Shown here piece by piece: positions 13,101-32,345 of a stretch of DNA of 64,000 nucleotides. Position 1 is the stretch's first letter. Every line of letters begins with the position of its first letter. A program made the position numbers and the translations under genes. Source of the DNA: Sacculina carcini (taxonomy: Eukaryota > Arthropoda > Thecostraca > Sacculinidae); assembly GCA_916048095.2 (NCBI GenBank), contig OU696574.1, positions 10,036,087 to 10,100,086 of the forward strand, in the 5' to 3' direction. The notes beneath the pieces were generated by a model that saw only the letters and a program-made list of their open reading frames with translations, was not told the origin of the DNA and did no database searches.

Positions 13101-15835
13101 TAAGGATTCAGTGCATACGGACCATTACGCATACGCTTCAGTCCCGGGTATAGTTATCTTCCCTTACTAACCTAGTCTAACTAACCCAACCTTACCTAAC
13201 CTAACAAGAACCAGCAAGAGAGCTGAGACTGAGGCGTAGGCGTAATGGTCGGCAGGCGTATTATCCTGGTTCCCGTCATTTTGCGCTCAATAAAGTCTGA
13301 AAGTTTATGTTAGTTTTAGTAAATGACTCTGGCTGGGAAAATTTTCAAACGTTGCGAGTTTCAGTGCGTATTTCAGCCCCGTTATGAGCCGATTCAGGGT
13401 CGCCCGTGTATAATTGTACCCATCTCCGTAGACGAGTATTATGAAACGAATGATCAGCAATTGTTCAAGTATAAACCGTCTTGGATGTCCTGTTTTACGG
13501 ATAGACAATGTTCAGCTCACTGTAGACAAAACTGATAGTAAACAGCGAAATGCATGAGAACGCCAGTAAAGACCGAAACGCCATGAATGTTTCAGCCGAT
13601 TGGGTGAACGCTGTAGCCACTCCAGACACCAGAAGACTCACAGTGAACAACAGGAATGTAAGACGGCGACCGAACCTGACGTGGAATAAACATATATACG
13701 CATGTAGAAGCAGAACCGATGCAAGGTCATATATGGCTCCCCGAAAGCAACAATTGGGACCCCCGTAATAAATCAAACACCCATAAAACAGAGCTACGAC
13801 TACGTAAAATGCAGTTACGAGCAGCCCCTTGGTTTCCTGGGAACTTACGGTACTTCTATGTGCTACTTTATGATAAAATTAAATATAATGCGTGAAGCAA
13901 CGGGGCCCTTCAACACTCGGAGCCTCCATGGCCGAAGAGTGCGAGGGGCGGTTGCTACAGCTCTGTGTAGAAGACCGCGAACAAAGTGCAAAAAGAGACT
14001 GGTTATATGCTGTGTGGTAATACCAGTCAGCAAACATCCCTCCCAATGTGACTCCGAACATATTTCCAACCATGTAGGTGGATTGTGCGTGTGCTACCAT
14101 TTGATCAGAGGAGCACACCAGGTCGTACTGCAAACCGCAAAACATACTTACGCAATAGCAAAAATGCACCGTTTTTTATCAAATACGCAGTTTGAAATGT
14201 TATGTAGCATGTCTCAAAGTATATGCAAGACCTAATCAACATGATACCTGCAGTGGTTGTTTAGAGTAATTGAAAGATTATGACATTGTAAGAATCACTA
14301 CTTAGTGAATAAACACGTAGATCGGCCTGAGAACATAAGAAAATATTGAAATCCATTTTTGGCTAATTTGAACTGTTGTTTTGAGCGTAATGCAATATCA
14401 TGTTGATTACAGCCTTAATTGAATACATTGCCCAAATTTTCGCATGTTCTAGCTGGAAAACATTGCTATATGCATTTATATTCAAGGTCTAAATTTAAAT
14501 CGATCGCAGGCTCACGTTGTTGATGATGGTATCTTTGAAACGAGTCAAATTGTACGCGTATGTTTGGCTTGAGTTGTCGTCTGCGGTCCACGTTCGACAG
14601 CCAATAACAGCTGTGTTGTTGGGCACGGCAGCCACATTATCCGGGTCACGCGGCACCAATGAGTAGTCCAGGTCGTACATGTGACACTTCTGGTAGACTT
14701 CTCGACCATCCTGAAAGCAGCAGTAATGAAATATCTTGATAAGCATTCTAAACTGTAACGATATTTATCGTAAAATGTGTGTCTAGGGGATTAAAAGTAA
14801 TAGTTTCTCATTGTTTAAGTAATCAATTGATTTTTTATATGCTTTATTGTCATTGGCAGCTTTGACAACAAATTGAATAGAGATCTTATGATTCTGGAAC
14901 GTGTAGAGGTCCGTTAAATATATATTGAAGGACCTTTTGTTCGGTAGGAATGGCGTATCGTTTCCACTGTTCGGCCGTCCATTTGTTAAACCCAGGAGCT
15001 GGGGCGCACCAGTGGTCCAAGTTGTTGGGCGCCAGAAATGGAATTGCCAGCATGTTCCAGGCGTGCGGAACACCTGTTGGAAAATGTGTTGCAATAATAT
15101 AACATATACCTTTTCCATATACCTTTTCCAGCAAGTTGGCCATAGAATGGTCATAGAATTTTAGTGTCTTGTATCACGTGCGTTTTTAGTTTAGTGAAGT
15201 ATTGTGATTGATTTGTAAAGATGGCGCACCAATTCAATTATATCTTGTGACGTGTATCGTACGATTGTGAATTGGACCAATAAGAGGAAGGCACGCATGA
15301 CAGCAAGGTACAATCGGGGTCAGGCTTGAGAGTCAAATCAGTCTAGGTGTAGGTCTCGTACAGTTAGCTTGTCTGTGAGTTCAATATACGCGCGAGTCAA
15401 GCCTCATATCAGATTCGCTCGCCATCGCTCCAACACTACAAGAATGTATTTAGACTATTGTTAAGTCATCATCATAATCACCATTCAGTGCGTTCTTATC
15501 GATCAAACTATTTAGTTGGCAGAAGTGTTAAATTAAGAGTTAATCAAGCGGAAGGCGCATGGAATCTTCATCCAAGTCCTTCTTTCATTTACGACAACAT
15601 TCCCATGTGATATTTTGTAACCAACAACATCGATTTGATAGCATTTTTGTGTCTACACTGGCGTCCAGGTGTATTTACTGCAAGCTACTTCAAAAAATCT
15701 TTGGCCGAATGGCAAAAAAGTTGTCACGACGCGTACTCACCGATCAAGGACATCAGAATAAACATAATAAACTGCCATTTGCCATTGTGTCCGATCACAG
15801 AGAGAAGAGAATCTTCACCCTCTTCTTTTTTCTTA
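10156..15835 (-). CDS. SLC22-A: organic ion transporter-like (MFS), first exon missing
   Basis: This is a member of the SLC22 family of 12-TM plasma-membrane carriers for organic cations, anions or zwitterions; the substrate cannot be told. Ten exons join in phase: 15741-15835, 14934-15073, 14516-14710, 14024-14127, 13521-13675, 12575-12743, 12077-12203, 11467-11782, 10939-11129, 10156-10299. They encode about 545 residues, close to the usual ~550. Landmarks are [10 protein letters not shown] before TM1, a large Cys-rich extracellular loop (exons 2-3) with N-glycosylation sites, ADWFGRR after TM2, [12 protein letters not shown] after TM6 and the C-terminal [17 protein letters not shown]. The first exon shown starts in phase 2, so a short exon with the start codon lies upstream and was not found. 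The final TGA overlaps a perfect donor (AC|GTGAGT), so a further 3' exon is possible. A tandem paralogue lies 5.7 kb upstream. No frameshift was seen. Confidence 0.88.
10546..10901. mobile_element. hAT-type MITE in SLC22-A last intron
   Basis: The ends CAGTGGTTCCCAACCTTTTT and the inverse AGTTGGGAACCACTG are classic hAT termini. The flanks are CCCTATAC and CCCTATAG, an 8-bp duplication with one mismatch. No transposase frame is present. It lies between exons 9 and 10 of SLC22-A. Confidence 0.9.
13120..13250. mobile_element. Small foldback MITE with CCTAACC-rich centre
   Basis: The arms ACCATTACGCATACGCTTCA and the inverse TGAGGCGTAGGCGTAATGGT flank a centre of CTAACCTAGTCTAAC and CCTTACCTAACCTAAC. 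A sister copy is at 17675-17800 with the same arms and centre. It lies in the SLC22-A intron between exons 5 and 6. Confidence 0.65.
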
Positions 15836-15929
15836 CTGCAATCATAACACGTAGAGTCAATTAACACTAATCAACATGGCTGAATTGAAAAGTTGTGTGT
15901 TGTACAATGATTTCATCAGTGATTTCACT

Positions 15930-16215
15930 CAGTGGTTCTTGACCTTTTTAAGTGTCTGCGCCCTTTTCAAATAAAAAGTCAGTTCTGGCGCCCCCTGGAT
16001 TTTTTATAGCTATATGAAAAAAGATTAAAATACAAAACGATGTAACAACACAACTTTTTTAATTCAATATTTACTCATACATGTTGAAGTTCCAGTAAAA
16101 AGAGATGTTTTCATAGAAATTACAAGGCATAAATAAAAAGATATTTCCTTTAATTTTCACAGGATTCCTCGCAACCTTTAAGAACTACTCTCGCAGCCCC
16201 GGATAAGAACCCCTG
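15930..16215. mobile_element. hAT-type MITE
   Basis: The ends are CAGTGGTTCTTGACCTTTTT and the inverse ATAAGAACCCCTG. The flanking octamers ATTTCACT and GTCTAAGT do not match convincingly, so the call rests on the termini. It lies just upstream of the first recovered SLC22-A exon. Confidence 0.6.
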
Positions 16216-16540
16216 GTCTAAGTGATGTTCCTCAAAATACAACACCGATATGAGTGTAAATGATAAAACAATTGTTACACACATCATATTAGAATATTGA
16301 ATAAAAATAGGCCATAATTTGTGGACGTTTCCGACTGCAAATTAATTAGAGAGAATACTTTAATTATTAACACCTGATTTGATGTCGCAATTTCATCTGA
16401 GGTTACAAATGATCGCTTATCTTAATGATCTCAGTAAAAAGCAATTGTGTAAAAGGTTTGGATAGACTAAACATCAAACAGTCTGAAGTGAATGTGGCAT
16501 CGCGTATTCCCAAAGAAAAAAGGAACCGTTTTTTGCATAC

Positions 16541-17006
16541 CAGGGGCGAGCAACCTTTTCACAGTGAGAGCCAGATGGGACTCCTGGAATTAGGTCGTGG
16601 GACGCAGTGAAAAACCAAATCTCAGAAATACTATATTTTGTATAATACATTGATTAGGTGATTACTGCATCTGATACAATTATCGAAGCGACATGGCAAA
16701 TGAGTAAAAAAACAAACCAAGAAACATTTGTTTTGATAAGTTTCATTTTCGCATTGCTACTATTACGATTACTACAACTACAACAACAACAACAACAACA
16801 ATAACTAAATATAATAATGACAACAATAATAATAATTGAATGTAAAAGTAGTTCAATAATATTTTTTTTTGGAAAAGTTAAGATTTATCGGAATTTCTTC
16901 TCTACTTTTAAAGGGAAATCTGCGGGCCGGATTGCAATAATAAAGTATAGCAGGATAGCGGCCGGACTAAGCCGAGCCTTCGCCGGCCGGAGGCTGTCCG
17001 TCCCTG
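16541..17006. mobile_element. Probable decayed hAT-type element
   Basis: The left end CAGGGGCGAGCAACCTTTTC and the inverse right end (GGCTGTCCGTCCCTG) fit the CAGGGGTGGGCAAACT type of hAT terminus, with a CCGG-rich inner region near 16920-16995. The flanking octamers do not match, so the insertion is old or the right border is misplaced. Confidence 0.4.
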
Positions 17007-17226
17007 CACTAGGCGGTAATGTCGATAGAATAGCTAGATGCACATATTGTATCCAGCAGCCTTGTCTTTTTCCTCTCAAATTTTCAACACTGGCCACTTG
17101 ATATATACATTTTAGCACCCCAATGAACATGTTAATAACAATGATATGATTAAGTGTTCTGCGGTATAGTTACTTCACTCCATTATCAAAGTCGTATCCA
17201 ACAGCACATTGGGTTTCGCCTCTGGA
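16836..17226. other. Unique AT-rich stretch around the hAT-like right end
   Basis: Short overlapping frames occur here on both strands, but none shows a family motif or splice pattern. I see no gene. Confidence 0.4.
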
Positions 17227-17435
17227 CAGTGGCAGATCCAGAGTGCAATTTTGGGAGGGCTGAACCATGTAGATGCCTCACCATACAACGTCTTTGCGAT
17301 AATGCTTACATCAACAAATTCTACACAGAAATTATCCACCTCATTTAGTGAATCTCTTGGTTATGACGAGTTGATGGAAACATCTTGGGGAGGGGGGGGT
17401 CATCCCCCTGAGCCCCCACCCTGGATCCGCCAGTG
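17227..17435. mobile_element. MITE, CAGTGGCGGATCCAG family
   Basis: It begins CAGTGGCAGATCCAG and ends CTGGATCCGCCAGTG, an inverted pair with one mismatch. Internally it carries AACGTCTTTGCGATAATG and CAACAAATTCTACA as in its sister copies. The flanking octamers do not match, so the duplication has decayed. Confidence 0.75.
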
Positions 17436-17674
17436 CTTATGCACATTCAGCGGATTCATATTGTTGAAAGTGCAGTGAGCATGGCGTGCGCTTTCTTAGC
17501 AACATTCCGACATGCATGCAACACGCAAGCAACGTGGCGATCACGAACAATCAACTGCAAATGGAGAATATTTCACTTTTCGTGATGCAAGGTCGACTGT
17601 ACAGACCGTTTTCATACAGATCGTGCACAACTAGACGCTTCGTAGACGTAAGGATATAGGATATTACGTCTACC

Positions 17675-17800
17675 GACCATTACGTCTACGCTGCAGTATG
17701 ACTCGCTCTCTCTTCCCTTACTAACCTAGTCTAACTCACCTAACCTAACCCAACCGTCTCTAAGCTAACAAGAAAGCCGAAACTGAAACGTAGGCGTAAT
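17675..17800. mobile_element. Small foldback MITE with CCTAACC-rich centre, second copy
   Basis: GACCATTACGTCTACGCTGC pairs with the inverse AAACGTAGGCGTAAT. The centre CCTTACTAACCTAGTCTAAC is shared with the copy at 13120-13250. Confidence 0.6.
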
Positions 17801-17879
17801 CTCCTGGTTCCACACAACAATCACACTCAATGCTCAAAAGTGGCATCATTACTTTCCACAATTGGGTGAAATCTGTGTG

Positions 17880-18150
17880 ATTGAGGGCGTGGATTTGTGT
17901 CGAGGCTCTGGGGTATGACAGCCAGCATGCATTAGTGTGTTCAAAGTTGACTCAGTTGGCCAACTGCATTCAAACCTCAACCATTTTCGGCCTATTCAAT
18001 TACAACACACACACTTACCTCAGTTGAACGTACATTGCATATAACTACGTACAAGCACACTTGTGTATTTTTACTTTTATTCCATGCTGGTTTTGATGAC
18101 AATACACGCAATAAACTGAGCTCAGCAGAATTCTCGGGGGATATAATTGC
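17880..18150 (+). repeat. Dispersed repeat R3, long copy
   Basis: It matches 30968-31250 over roughly 270 bp, from GAGGCTCTGGGGTATGACAG through ATTCAATTACAACACACAC to CTCAGCAGAATTCTCGGG. The termini are undefined and no coding frame is present. Confidence 0.75.
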
Positions 18151-18471
18151 TTGTTCATTCCTCACAGCCAATCTGACGGGAGTTATATAATATATATATA
18201 TACACCTCATATGCCCTCCTCATATAGAGTCTCCGCCCATGTGCGCAACTAATGCTATGTTTGTCTTCTAATGCTATATTGTTTGTTTTAAATGCTATGC
18301 AATCTTCTAATGTTATCGTTGTTAAGTCTGTTGATAAACAAGGTACATGAGGATTGGAGGTATGTAATTAATAGCGCTTGCACTCCTCAAATGCCACGAT
18401 TTTGGTTGATTTCACAATAATTACAAACAACAACAACAACACACAACACACAACAATAGCACAGTAGGAAA

Positions 18472-18639
18472 ATGGCCGGATCAAGAAATGATCGAAACAG
18501 CCGAAATTTCACTCACCTACTGCAGGACATTCTGGCTGAACGTTTCGACAACAACACAACACCGTTCTTGATAGATGCGACTACTGAAACGTGCACAACG
18601 TTGGAACTTCTCATGTGCGACTGCCAGAAATTTGTTTGA
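18472..18639 (+). CDS. Short unrecognised frame, possible exon
   Basis: A 55-codon frame starts in good context (AAAATGGCC) and contains FTHLLQDILAERFDNN and then TPFLIDATTETCTTLELL. The pattern faintly recalls the N-terminus of AMP-binding (acyl-CoA synthetase-like) enzymes, but it is too short to claim this. It could be a first exon. A second stretch at about 18890-19041 (DDNLKNQLVRKMDFLAVNDY, then a stop) on the same strand could be a later exon, but I could not find a pair of splice sites that joins them in phase. Confidence 0.25.
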   Translation: MAGSRNDRNSRNFTHLLQDILAERFDNNTTPFLIDATTETCTTLELLMCDCQKFV

Positions 18640-19149
18640 CGTATATTGTCGCAGTCGATATTGCCATCTATACGTCGTATTGCTAACCACTTCTTGTCTG
18701 CCTCAATGGGCCTGAAATCTCAAATGCAGGTGTCATAACTGGACGTATCAAAAGAACCAAAGCCGTTGATCTGGGGACTCGATTTATTGGTACTTGTATA
18801 AATAATCAATGGTGTATAAATAATAAAATCATCAATGGTTGTGTTTTTGTCCTTGTAATCCGTATATAGAGCACAGTAAATTCAAGCGATTGAAATACTC
18901 GTGGATCTGGAAGACATGCTGGCAAATAGTAAGATTGGTGATGATAATTTGAAAAATCAACTAGTCAGGAAAATGGATTTCCTTGCTGTGAATGATTATA
19001 AGCCACACGATATATTAACACAAGATTACACCATAAGCTAACAGCACAAACTCACAACACAGAATCCCCAACCTCTAACACCAAGCCCAGCACCATACCG
19101 TAGGCGGTAGCAACCCGTGCACGATCAGCCTTCACTGGTCTCATGTAAC

Positions 19150-19310
19150 TGCGCACTCAGCATTCCTCGTATCATTCAAGTGTACCACGTATCATGTAAG
19201 TGTATCACGTATCATGTAAGTGTATCACGTATCATTTAAGTGTACCACGTATCATGTAAGTGTATCACGTATCATGTGAGTGTATCACGTATCATGTAAT
19301 ATGTAATATG
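19150..19310. repeat. 20-bp minisatellite
   Basis: About seven copies of a unit close to ATCATGTAAGTGTATCACGT lie in tandem. Confidence 0.85.
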
Positions 19311-21535
19311 TACGCTTCTGGCCGAACCCTGACATTACAGGGACCATATTCGACAATCCATTTGGGGTATGGAACTATCAGAAGGTCAAGAACTCCAGCT
19401 ATAATGCTATACATCTTAATTCATTTAATTACGTACTAGCCAAACATATGATAAGGTTGCCAATGCTGATGTAACAACACATGGTGGTTTTCAAACAATA
19501 ATTTATCATAGGGAAATGAATTATCTGCATATAATAACTGGTAAAAAATGAAAACGATGTGTTGCTCAATTATGTCAGGTGAGCTTATAAAAAAATGGTT
19601 TTACCGTTGTGAGAAAACGTCACACATGCTCAAACTCTACCGGAAGTCATACAGACTCAGTCGCAAACAGTCATCTGTAACAACTTACAAAATAATTAAC
19701 AATACTTGTTTTATTAACGAATACAACTTTTCAAGCTTATAACACACTTATTTTAGTGTCCTATATTCTATTTGGAGATTTCTTCTGTGAAAGAACAGTA
19801 TTGTAATTCAGCTATATATTGAGCGCTAATATTACGCTTGAAATGTTACCATGTGACATTATATAGGAATGTAAATCAAGTCTTAATTGTGCAAGAACAT
19901 TTACATAGCCATTCAGCGCAGAATACATGCGCGTCACGTGTACACCGATTACGTGTAGTTAGTGACGTCATCGCAGCACTGTACGGTTACGAACAAGTTT
20001 AGCATTAGCTGATACGGCACGATAGCCGATAGCCGATTCATGGCGCGATAATCCTTCTGGGCTGGGCTGCCTCTGCACAACGTTTTTATTTCAATTTATC
20101 CGAATTAAAAAAAACGATAGCCTACCCTACATAGTTGATAGTCGATACTAATACCCTGATTCGATGATCTTTTCCTATTCCCTCTACCCGAATTAAGTAT
20201 AGAAAACACCACAGCCGGCTGGAGATATAAATTCGAATGTTTATCGTCATTAAAGATCAAACAAATCAAACATTATGCAATTGTTTTCGTTTAAATCAAT
20301 GGTAATATATAAAAACCTAAATGATAGAAGCAACGGTGAATAAAAATTCACCAACAAATGTCCAGTTATAAATTGTGTGGCGTTTTCGCAAAACTTGCGC
20401 AAATCAGTGCATTTTATTGTTTTTTTGCGCAAGGTTATGTTGTTTCTAAGCATATACAAATTTGACAGCGGTTGGAGCTGAATTGAAAATGTACTCAACA
20501 AATGCTAAATCGCACACCAAACACCTCGTTTTGTTCGTGTAAACTTTGATAAATTCCAAATGATCACAAAACAAAGAATAAAACGACGCGGTCATGTGTA
20601 TTCAACCACTGCTATAGTGGCGTTTGCGATATTCTACCAACATACAAAATGCATGGTACAAGATGGAGGTCATGGCACAAAAGCATGTCGTTTTCATCAA
20701 GGTCACTGCAAGAGAACGTATAAAAGAGACCATAAAACTTATGTGGTAAATAAAACAATTGGTCAATGATATTAAACAGAAACTGTCATATTCCTTTTAC
20801 ACAAAACGTGGAATGCTGAAACCAAAAAAAGAGGATATCGTAAATTGTTTACTCAGTAGTGACAAAAAGGTATTATTAAGTGATTTTAAATAAATACACA
20901 AATAAATTGAATTCCGATCGCAAATAAGTGCTTATCAATACGATTTGATAATGCATGTAAACGCACATAATTATGCCGAAATTGAAGTCTCCCCCAGAAC
21001 AGAACAAAAAGAATATAATTTATAAATTGCTATACAAACTATCATATCAACATACTCTAGCTTGAAAAATAAACTCAATTTCACACTGGCCACGACGCTT
21101 AGTTGGCAAACACCTAGTTGTTCAGATTCTCGTCAAAAACGTTTGTGTTTTTCTGCCAGGCACTTCGTAGGTTTTGCAAACACCTCAACTACATGATATG
21201 TGTGTGTGTGTTTGAGCTTCGTGTTTCTAGATCTGTGTGCTGGCCACGTTTCCACGATCAAACGCATCTATTTCGGTGTTCGGGCCTCGTTCGTTTGCCT
21301 CTTGTTTGCTGGAATAACAAAAATTCAATTTGGATTTAATATGAGGAAACTGAATGAAGTTATTATTATTTGTTAGAATTAATTATTCACATCTAAAGTA
21401 CATTGGTTGAATGTGCAAATATCAGTGGGGGATATGTTTGTTTTAATATTTTCGGTGGATTTACTGTTTTGCGTTGGCGTTTTTTTAAGAAATCGCTAGA
21501 GAACAACAACTAAATAAAGTTGGCTCGCGAGTTAC
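19311..21535. other. Gene-free stretch between the SLC22 paralogues
   Basis: This holds AT-rich unique sequence with short frames only. It is 3' of SLC22-B and could include its 3' UTR or an extra terminal exon. I recognise no repeat family here. Confidence 0.5.
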
Positions 21536-28586
<7,051 letters not shown>

Positions 28587-29452
28587 CTACAAACAAACAA
28601 TCCAACAAACGAACAAACAAACCGTCAATTTGATATAGCGCACTAATCAGCAAAAGCGTGGTAAACGAGCGATAAAAAGATGCAAATGCGATATTAACAT
28701 TGAAACAGAATCTCAGAAGGAAGGAAGGCAGGAGCTAGCAAGGACAAAATAGAACAGGGAAGATAAACACCGACATATATTGATATTGGTAAAAATAACG
28801 TCGACAGAGATATGCACAGACATATACAAACACGGACATATATCGCACACAAGTATGGATATCACCAATGTAACGAAATGATCATAGGCTGTGAACCGAA
28901 CAAAAGACGCAAAACAATAGGAAAACAAAACTCATAGTCCTAATGGTATACAACCCATAAATAAAGCGCAAACACACACATATATATATACAATGAAAAG
29001 CGTTTCCTAATACAACGTGAGATCAAATATATTAAATTTTTTAGTAACAGCTATCAGTAGAGTATGACAGTGTCTTTGCCGTTTGTGCTATTTAGCATTT
29101 GAAAATAAATTCATATTGAACTAGAAATTATTTTTACGAACTTCACTATGATTCCATTTGATCAGCCTCAACAGATAGGTGTGTGTATATGTGTGTGTGT
29201 GTATGTGTGTGTGTGCATTGGAAGAATAGTGAATTGCTTCTGATGTTGCAAGGAGTCTTATATACATGGCTTCATTCAAACAGCATGCCGTCTTGTACGA
29301 ACGCAAAAGTGTCAATTGTCAAATTCCACCGGCGTAGTATGTAATGAAACCTAATCAGCCCCTCCTTACTGTGAAAACAGTTGCGGGAGCCGTTTTACTA
29401 GTATTTTCCAGCATGTATCTTTAATCAATTTGAAAATGTTCGGTATTATCAG
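28587..29452. other. Gene-free stretch upstream of SLC22-B
   Basis: The missing first exon and promoter of SLC22-B should lie here or further on. I see no frame that can be joined with confidence. A short (TG)n tract occurs near 29180-29215. Confidence 0.45.
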
Positions 29453-29649
29453 CAGTGGCGGGTCGAGAAAGCAATTTTTGGGAGGGGCTGAATTAATGGG
29501 GGTAATTTGGGGGAGATCAGTCATTTTTGTTATAATGCTTATATCAACAAATTCTACAGAAAAAGTACGTTTTATTAGCCTTAGTGAGGAGTTGATGTAA
29601 ATAATTTTGGGGGCCTCAGCCCCCTGTGCCCCCCCTGGATCCGCCAGTG
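29453..29649. mobile_element. MITE, CAGTGGCGGATCCAG family
   Basis: The ends CAGTGGCGGGTCGAG and the inverse CTGGATCCGCCAGTG are flanked by ATTATCAG and CTTATCAG, an 8-bp duplication with 7 of 8 matching. Confidence 0.85.
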
Positions 29650-30503
29650 CTTATCAGTGATGACACGTTCGAAAATTTTGTTAAGATAGTTACGCATCGT
29701 AGTCTGAACGAATTTGAACTTTATTTGGGGTTTGCTGTTAGTTTTAACTGTTCGCGGACGTTTTTGTAAAATAGTATGCATGGACTTTGTAATTTGTTCC
29801 AAATTAACCGCTTCTTACTCAACTTAAATATACAACTGTAAACATCAACAAAAGTTGAAATTTAAATTTTCCTTAGCCAACATTGACAATACAATTGAAA
29901 TATCAATAAACCCATTTAAGTAAGTATGAAAACAATTGAACTCTTCTGAGCCATTCAAAAACTAATTCCGCTTTTGTTTTTAAAATTTGTTCGATGTATT
30001 TTCTATTCAATTTTTTCTAAATATCATTGAAAAATAGCCTAGCACAAGCAATTGATGTTGAAATCCCTGCTCTGGCGAGAAAAAATTGAAATCCGTAGAA
30101 ATTCTTGTAAATCTCAACAGGATTTTCACGGTATTCTCCTCTCGAACACCGCGAGGAGAAAAGTTTGCATTAAATTGTATGTGAGTCTATATGTGATAGC
30201 TGGCGATAGTCTAATTGACACATTATTTATAATAGCGCTGTCAGGCAATCGAAAACCGGTAAATATCTTGTTGTTGATAGGATGTGTACACACACACACA
30301 CACACAAGCTCACGCACATGTGTACACACACATGTTAACACACACACACACATACATCTAAGCGTAGATACATGCACATACGCTTTGAGAGCACAATTAT
30401 ACACACACACACACACTCAGATGCACAAATCTACACGTAATTATTCGTACATACACTTTGAAAACACAATTATATACACGCACACACACACAGAACAATA
30501 CAC

Positions 30504-30538
<35 letters not shown>

Positions 30539-30967
30539 GAACAATGCACACACACACACACACACATACATACAGACACGTGGGACGGCAAATAATATCT
30601 ACGTGCAGCACGAGCTCGTAAACACAGACATAGACGACTGAAACTATACAGTATGTTTTTGTGAGCGCTTCAGTTGTTATTGTCGTTTGATGAGTATATA
30701 CAGGACGAGCGGAATTAGTCAAGCTCGGAGGATTATCTTTTCAAGGTCACCGGCAATGTTCAGGTGTAAACACCGAGCAAAGTTGAACACGATTAATCGC
30801 AACACAATCACGCAATATACGTAGCATCAAGATAAAGGTTCATGAGTGTATGCAAGTTCAATTTTGCACATTTTTATTTAACTAGCGGTCAGCTCGTGGA
30901 TAATATGCAGTATAACAACAAGAATTAAAACAAATAATAGCTGAGCAGTGCTTAAGAGTGTGGCATA
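29650..30967. other. Gene-free stretch with AC-rich microsatellites
   Basis: CA-rich tracts occupy about 30285-30570. The 189-residue frame across it turns into His/Thr repeats and is not supported as a gene. The rest is AT-rich unique sequence. Confidence 0.6.
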
Positions 30968-31250
30968 ACGGCGTAGATTTGTGTTGAGGCTCGGGGGGAT
31001 GACAGCCATCATGCATTAGTGTGTTCAAAGTTGGCTCAGTTGGTCAATTGCATGAAGCCCTCAACTATTTTCTGTCTATTCAATTACAACACACACACAC
31101 CTCAATGAAAAATATATTGCGTAAAGTATAATTTTTTACAAATTTATGTTTTTTACATTTTTCGTGCATTGTTATTTGTTTGCTATGCTGATTTTGAGGA
31201 TAATATAACCAATTAACTGAACTCAGCAGAATTCTCGGGTGGTATATTTG
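30968..31250 (+). repeat. Dispersed repeat R3, long copy
   Basis: It matches 17880-18150 from TTGTGTTGAGGCTCGGGG to CTCAGCAGAATTCTCGGG. Confidence 0.75.
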
Positions 31251-31680
31251 TCTGGTTAGGCTTCGCCCTGCTACTGGTAACCGTGTAATTCCAGTATAAC
31301 CAGACTCATGGTCCAGGCGTCGGCGACTAAACCGGCTCCCCCTGACTGTTCTGCAGTGAGGAGGGTGGCTAGACACCCGACAGGAAAAAAAACAAAACCT
31401 GTTTCAAGAGCGGATGAGCTATCTGATAGCCAACGGCCATCTAGCATGTTCCAGTTTGCAAACGTGTTTTCATTTTTCTATTTGTGCCTACTCCCTGCTC
31501 GCTGTGATGTTCCTGTCGGTTGTGTCTTTTTCGCGCCTGTGTATAAATATGTGCGCTATATTAAATATATGTTGTTGTTGTTGTTGTATATTCATACCCA
31601 CCAGCTACATTGTCGGGGGTTGTATATACCCCATACCCTCAAGGGTCCATTGCCCATGCACGTCATATGGGCTCGACTAG
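31251..31680 (+). repeat. Probable non-LTR retroposon fragment with (GTT)n tail
   Basis: A non-coding stretch ends in TTGTTGTTGTTGTTGT near 31570-31587, after T-rich text whose style resembles the region before the (GTT)n end of the LINE fragment at 44690-45415. There is no RT motif here, so the assignment is weak. Confidence 0.3.
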
Positions 31681-31854
31681 TGAAGGCTTGAAATGTCAAT
31701 ACCAATTACCTACTTAAACAACGCTCTACGCATACATGCCAACTCAACTCCTTTTTATTTCGTTGAGAATACAGAACAGGAGACAGCTGCTGAAATCTAA
31801 AGGATGATGCCAACCCTTATGCAGAATATGGAGGCAAGAAGCAGAGGGTTGGGT

Positions 31855-31912
31855 TTTAGTCGCCTCTCTTAAACGACACGCAGCGGGTACGGGGGCAGTA
31901 TTCTTATCTCCT
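31855..31912 (-). repeat. Short dispersed repeat, inverse of 8155-8215
   Basis: ACACGCAGCGGGTACGGGGG with CAGTATTCTTATCTCC shortly after is the inverse of the 8.2-kb copy. Confidence 0.6.
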
Positions 31913-32024
31913 ACCTCAGGGTATTCATATACCCTGACTACCCCTACTCACCTGGAGGCCATTTTAAAAGTGATCCGCCTGCAGAAGACACGAGCTACTC
32001 AAGGGTACTTGTGGTAGCATTCAC

Positions 32025-32345
32025 AATCACACACACACACACACACATACACACAGACACACACGAGCACACACGCACGCTCACTCTCTCACAGGTGCAA
32101 ACACACTGCATCCGCCGCTGAATAAAGCGTGTAAGCCCACGCAAAAGTGCTCACACACAGACAGACAAACACATAGAGACACAGACACACACACAGACAC
32201 ACAGACAGACAGATAGACAAACAGGCTGACAACAGAAAGACCTTGTGATAGCAGCGTGAGATAGTACACACACTCACTGGCTACAGATCGCGAAACGAGA
32301 CGCAGCACAGAGATAGAAAAAGTGAGAGAGAGAGAAAGAGAGAGG
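32025..32345. repeat. CA- and GA-rich microsatellite cluster
   Basis: The run contains (CA)n, CAGACA and GAGA repeats. The Cys/Val/Ser-rich frames on the minus strand are artefacts. Confidence 0.85.

Noticed and set aside
13180..13205. Interstitial telomere (TTAGG)n
   Set aside because: The CCTAACC words are too short and irregular, and they sit in the centre of foldback elements.
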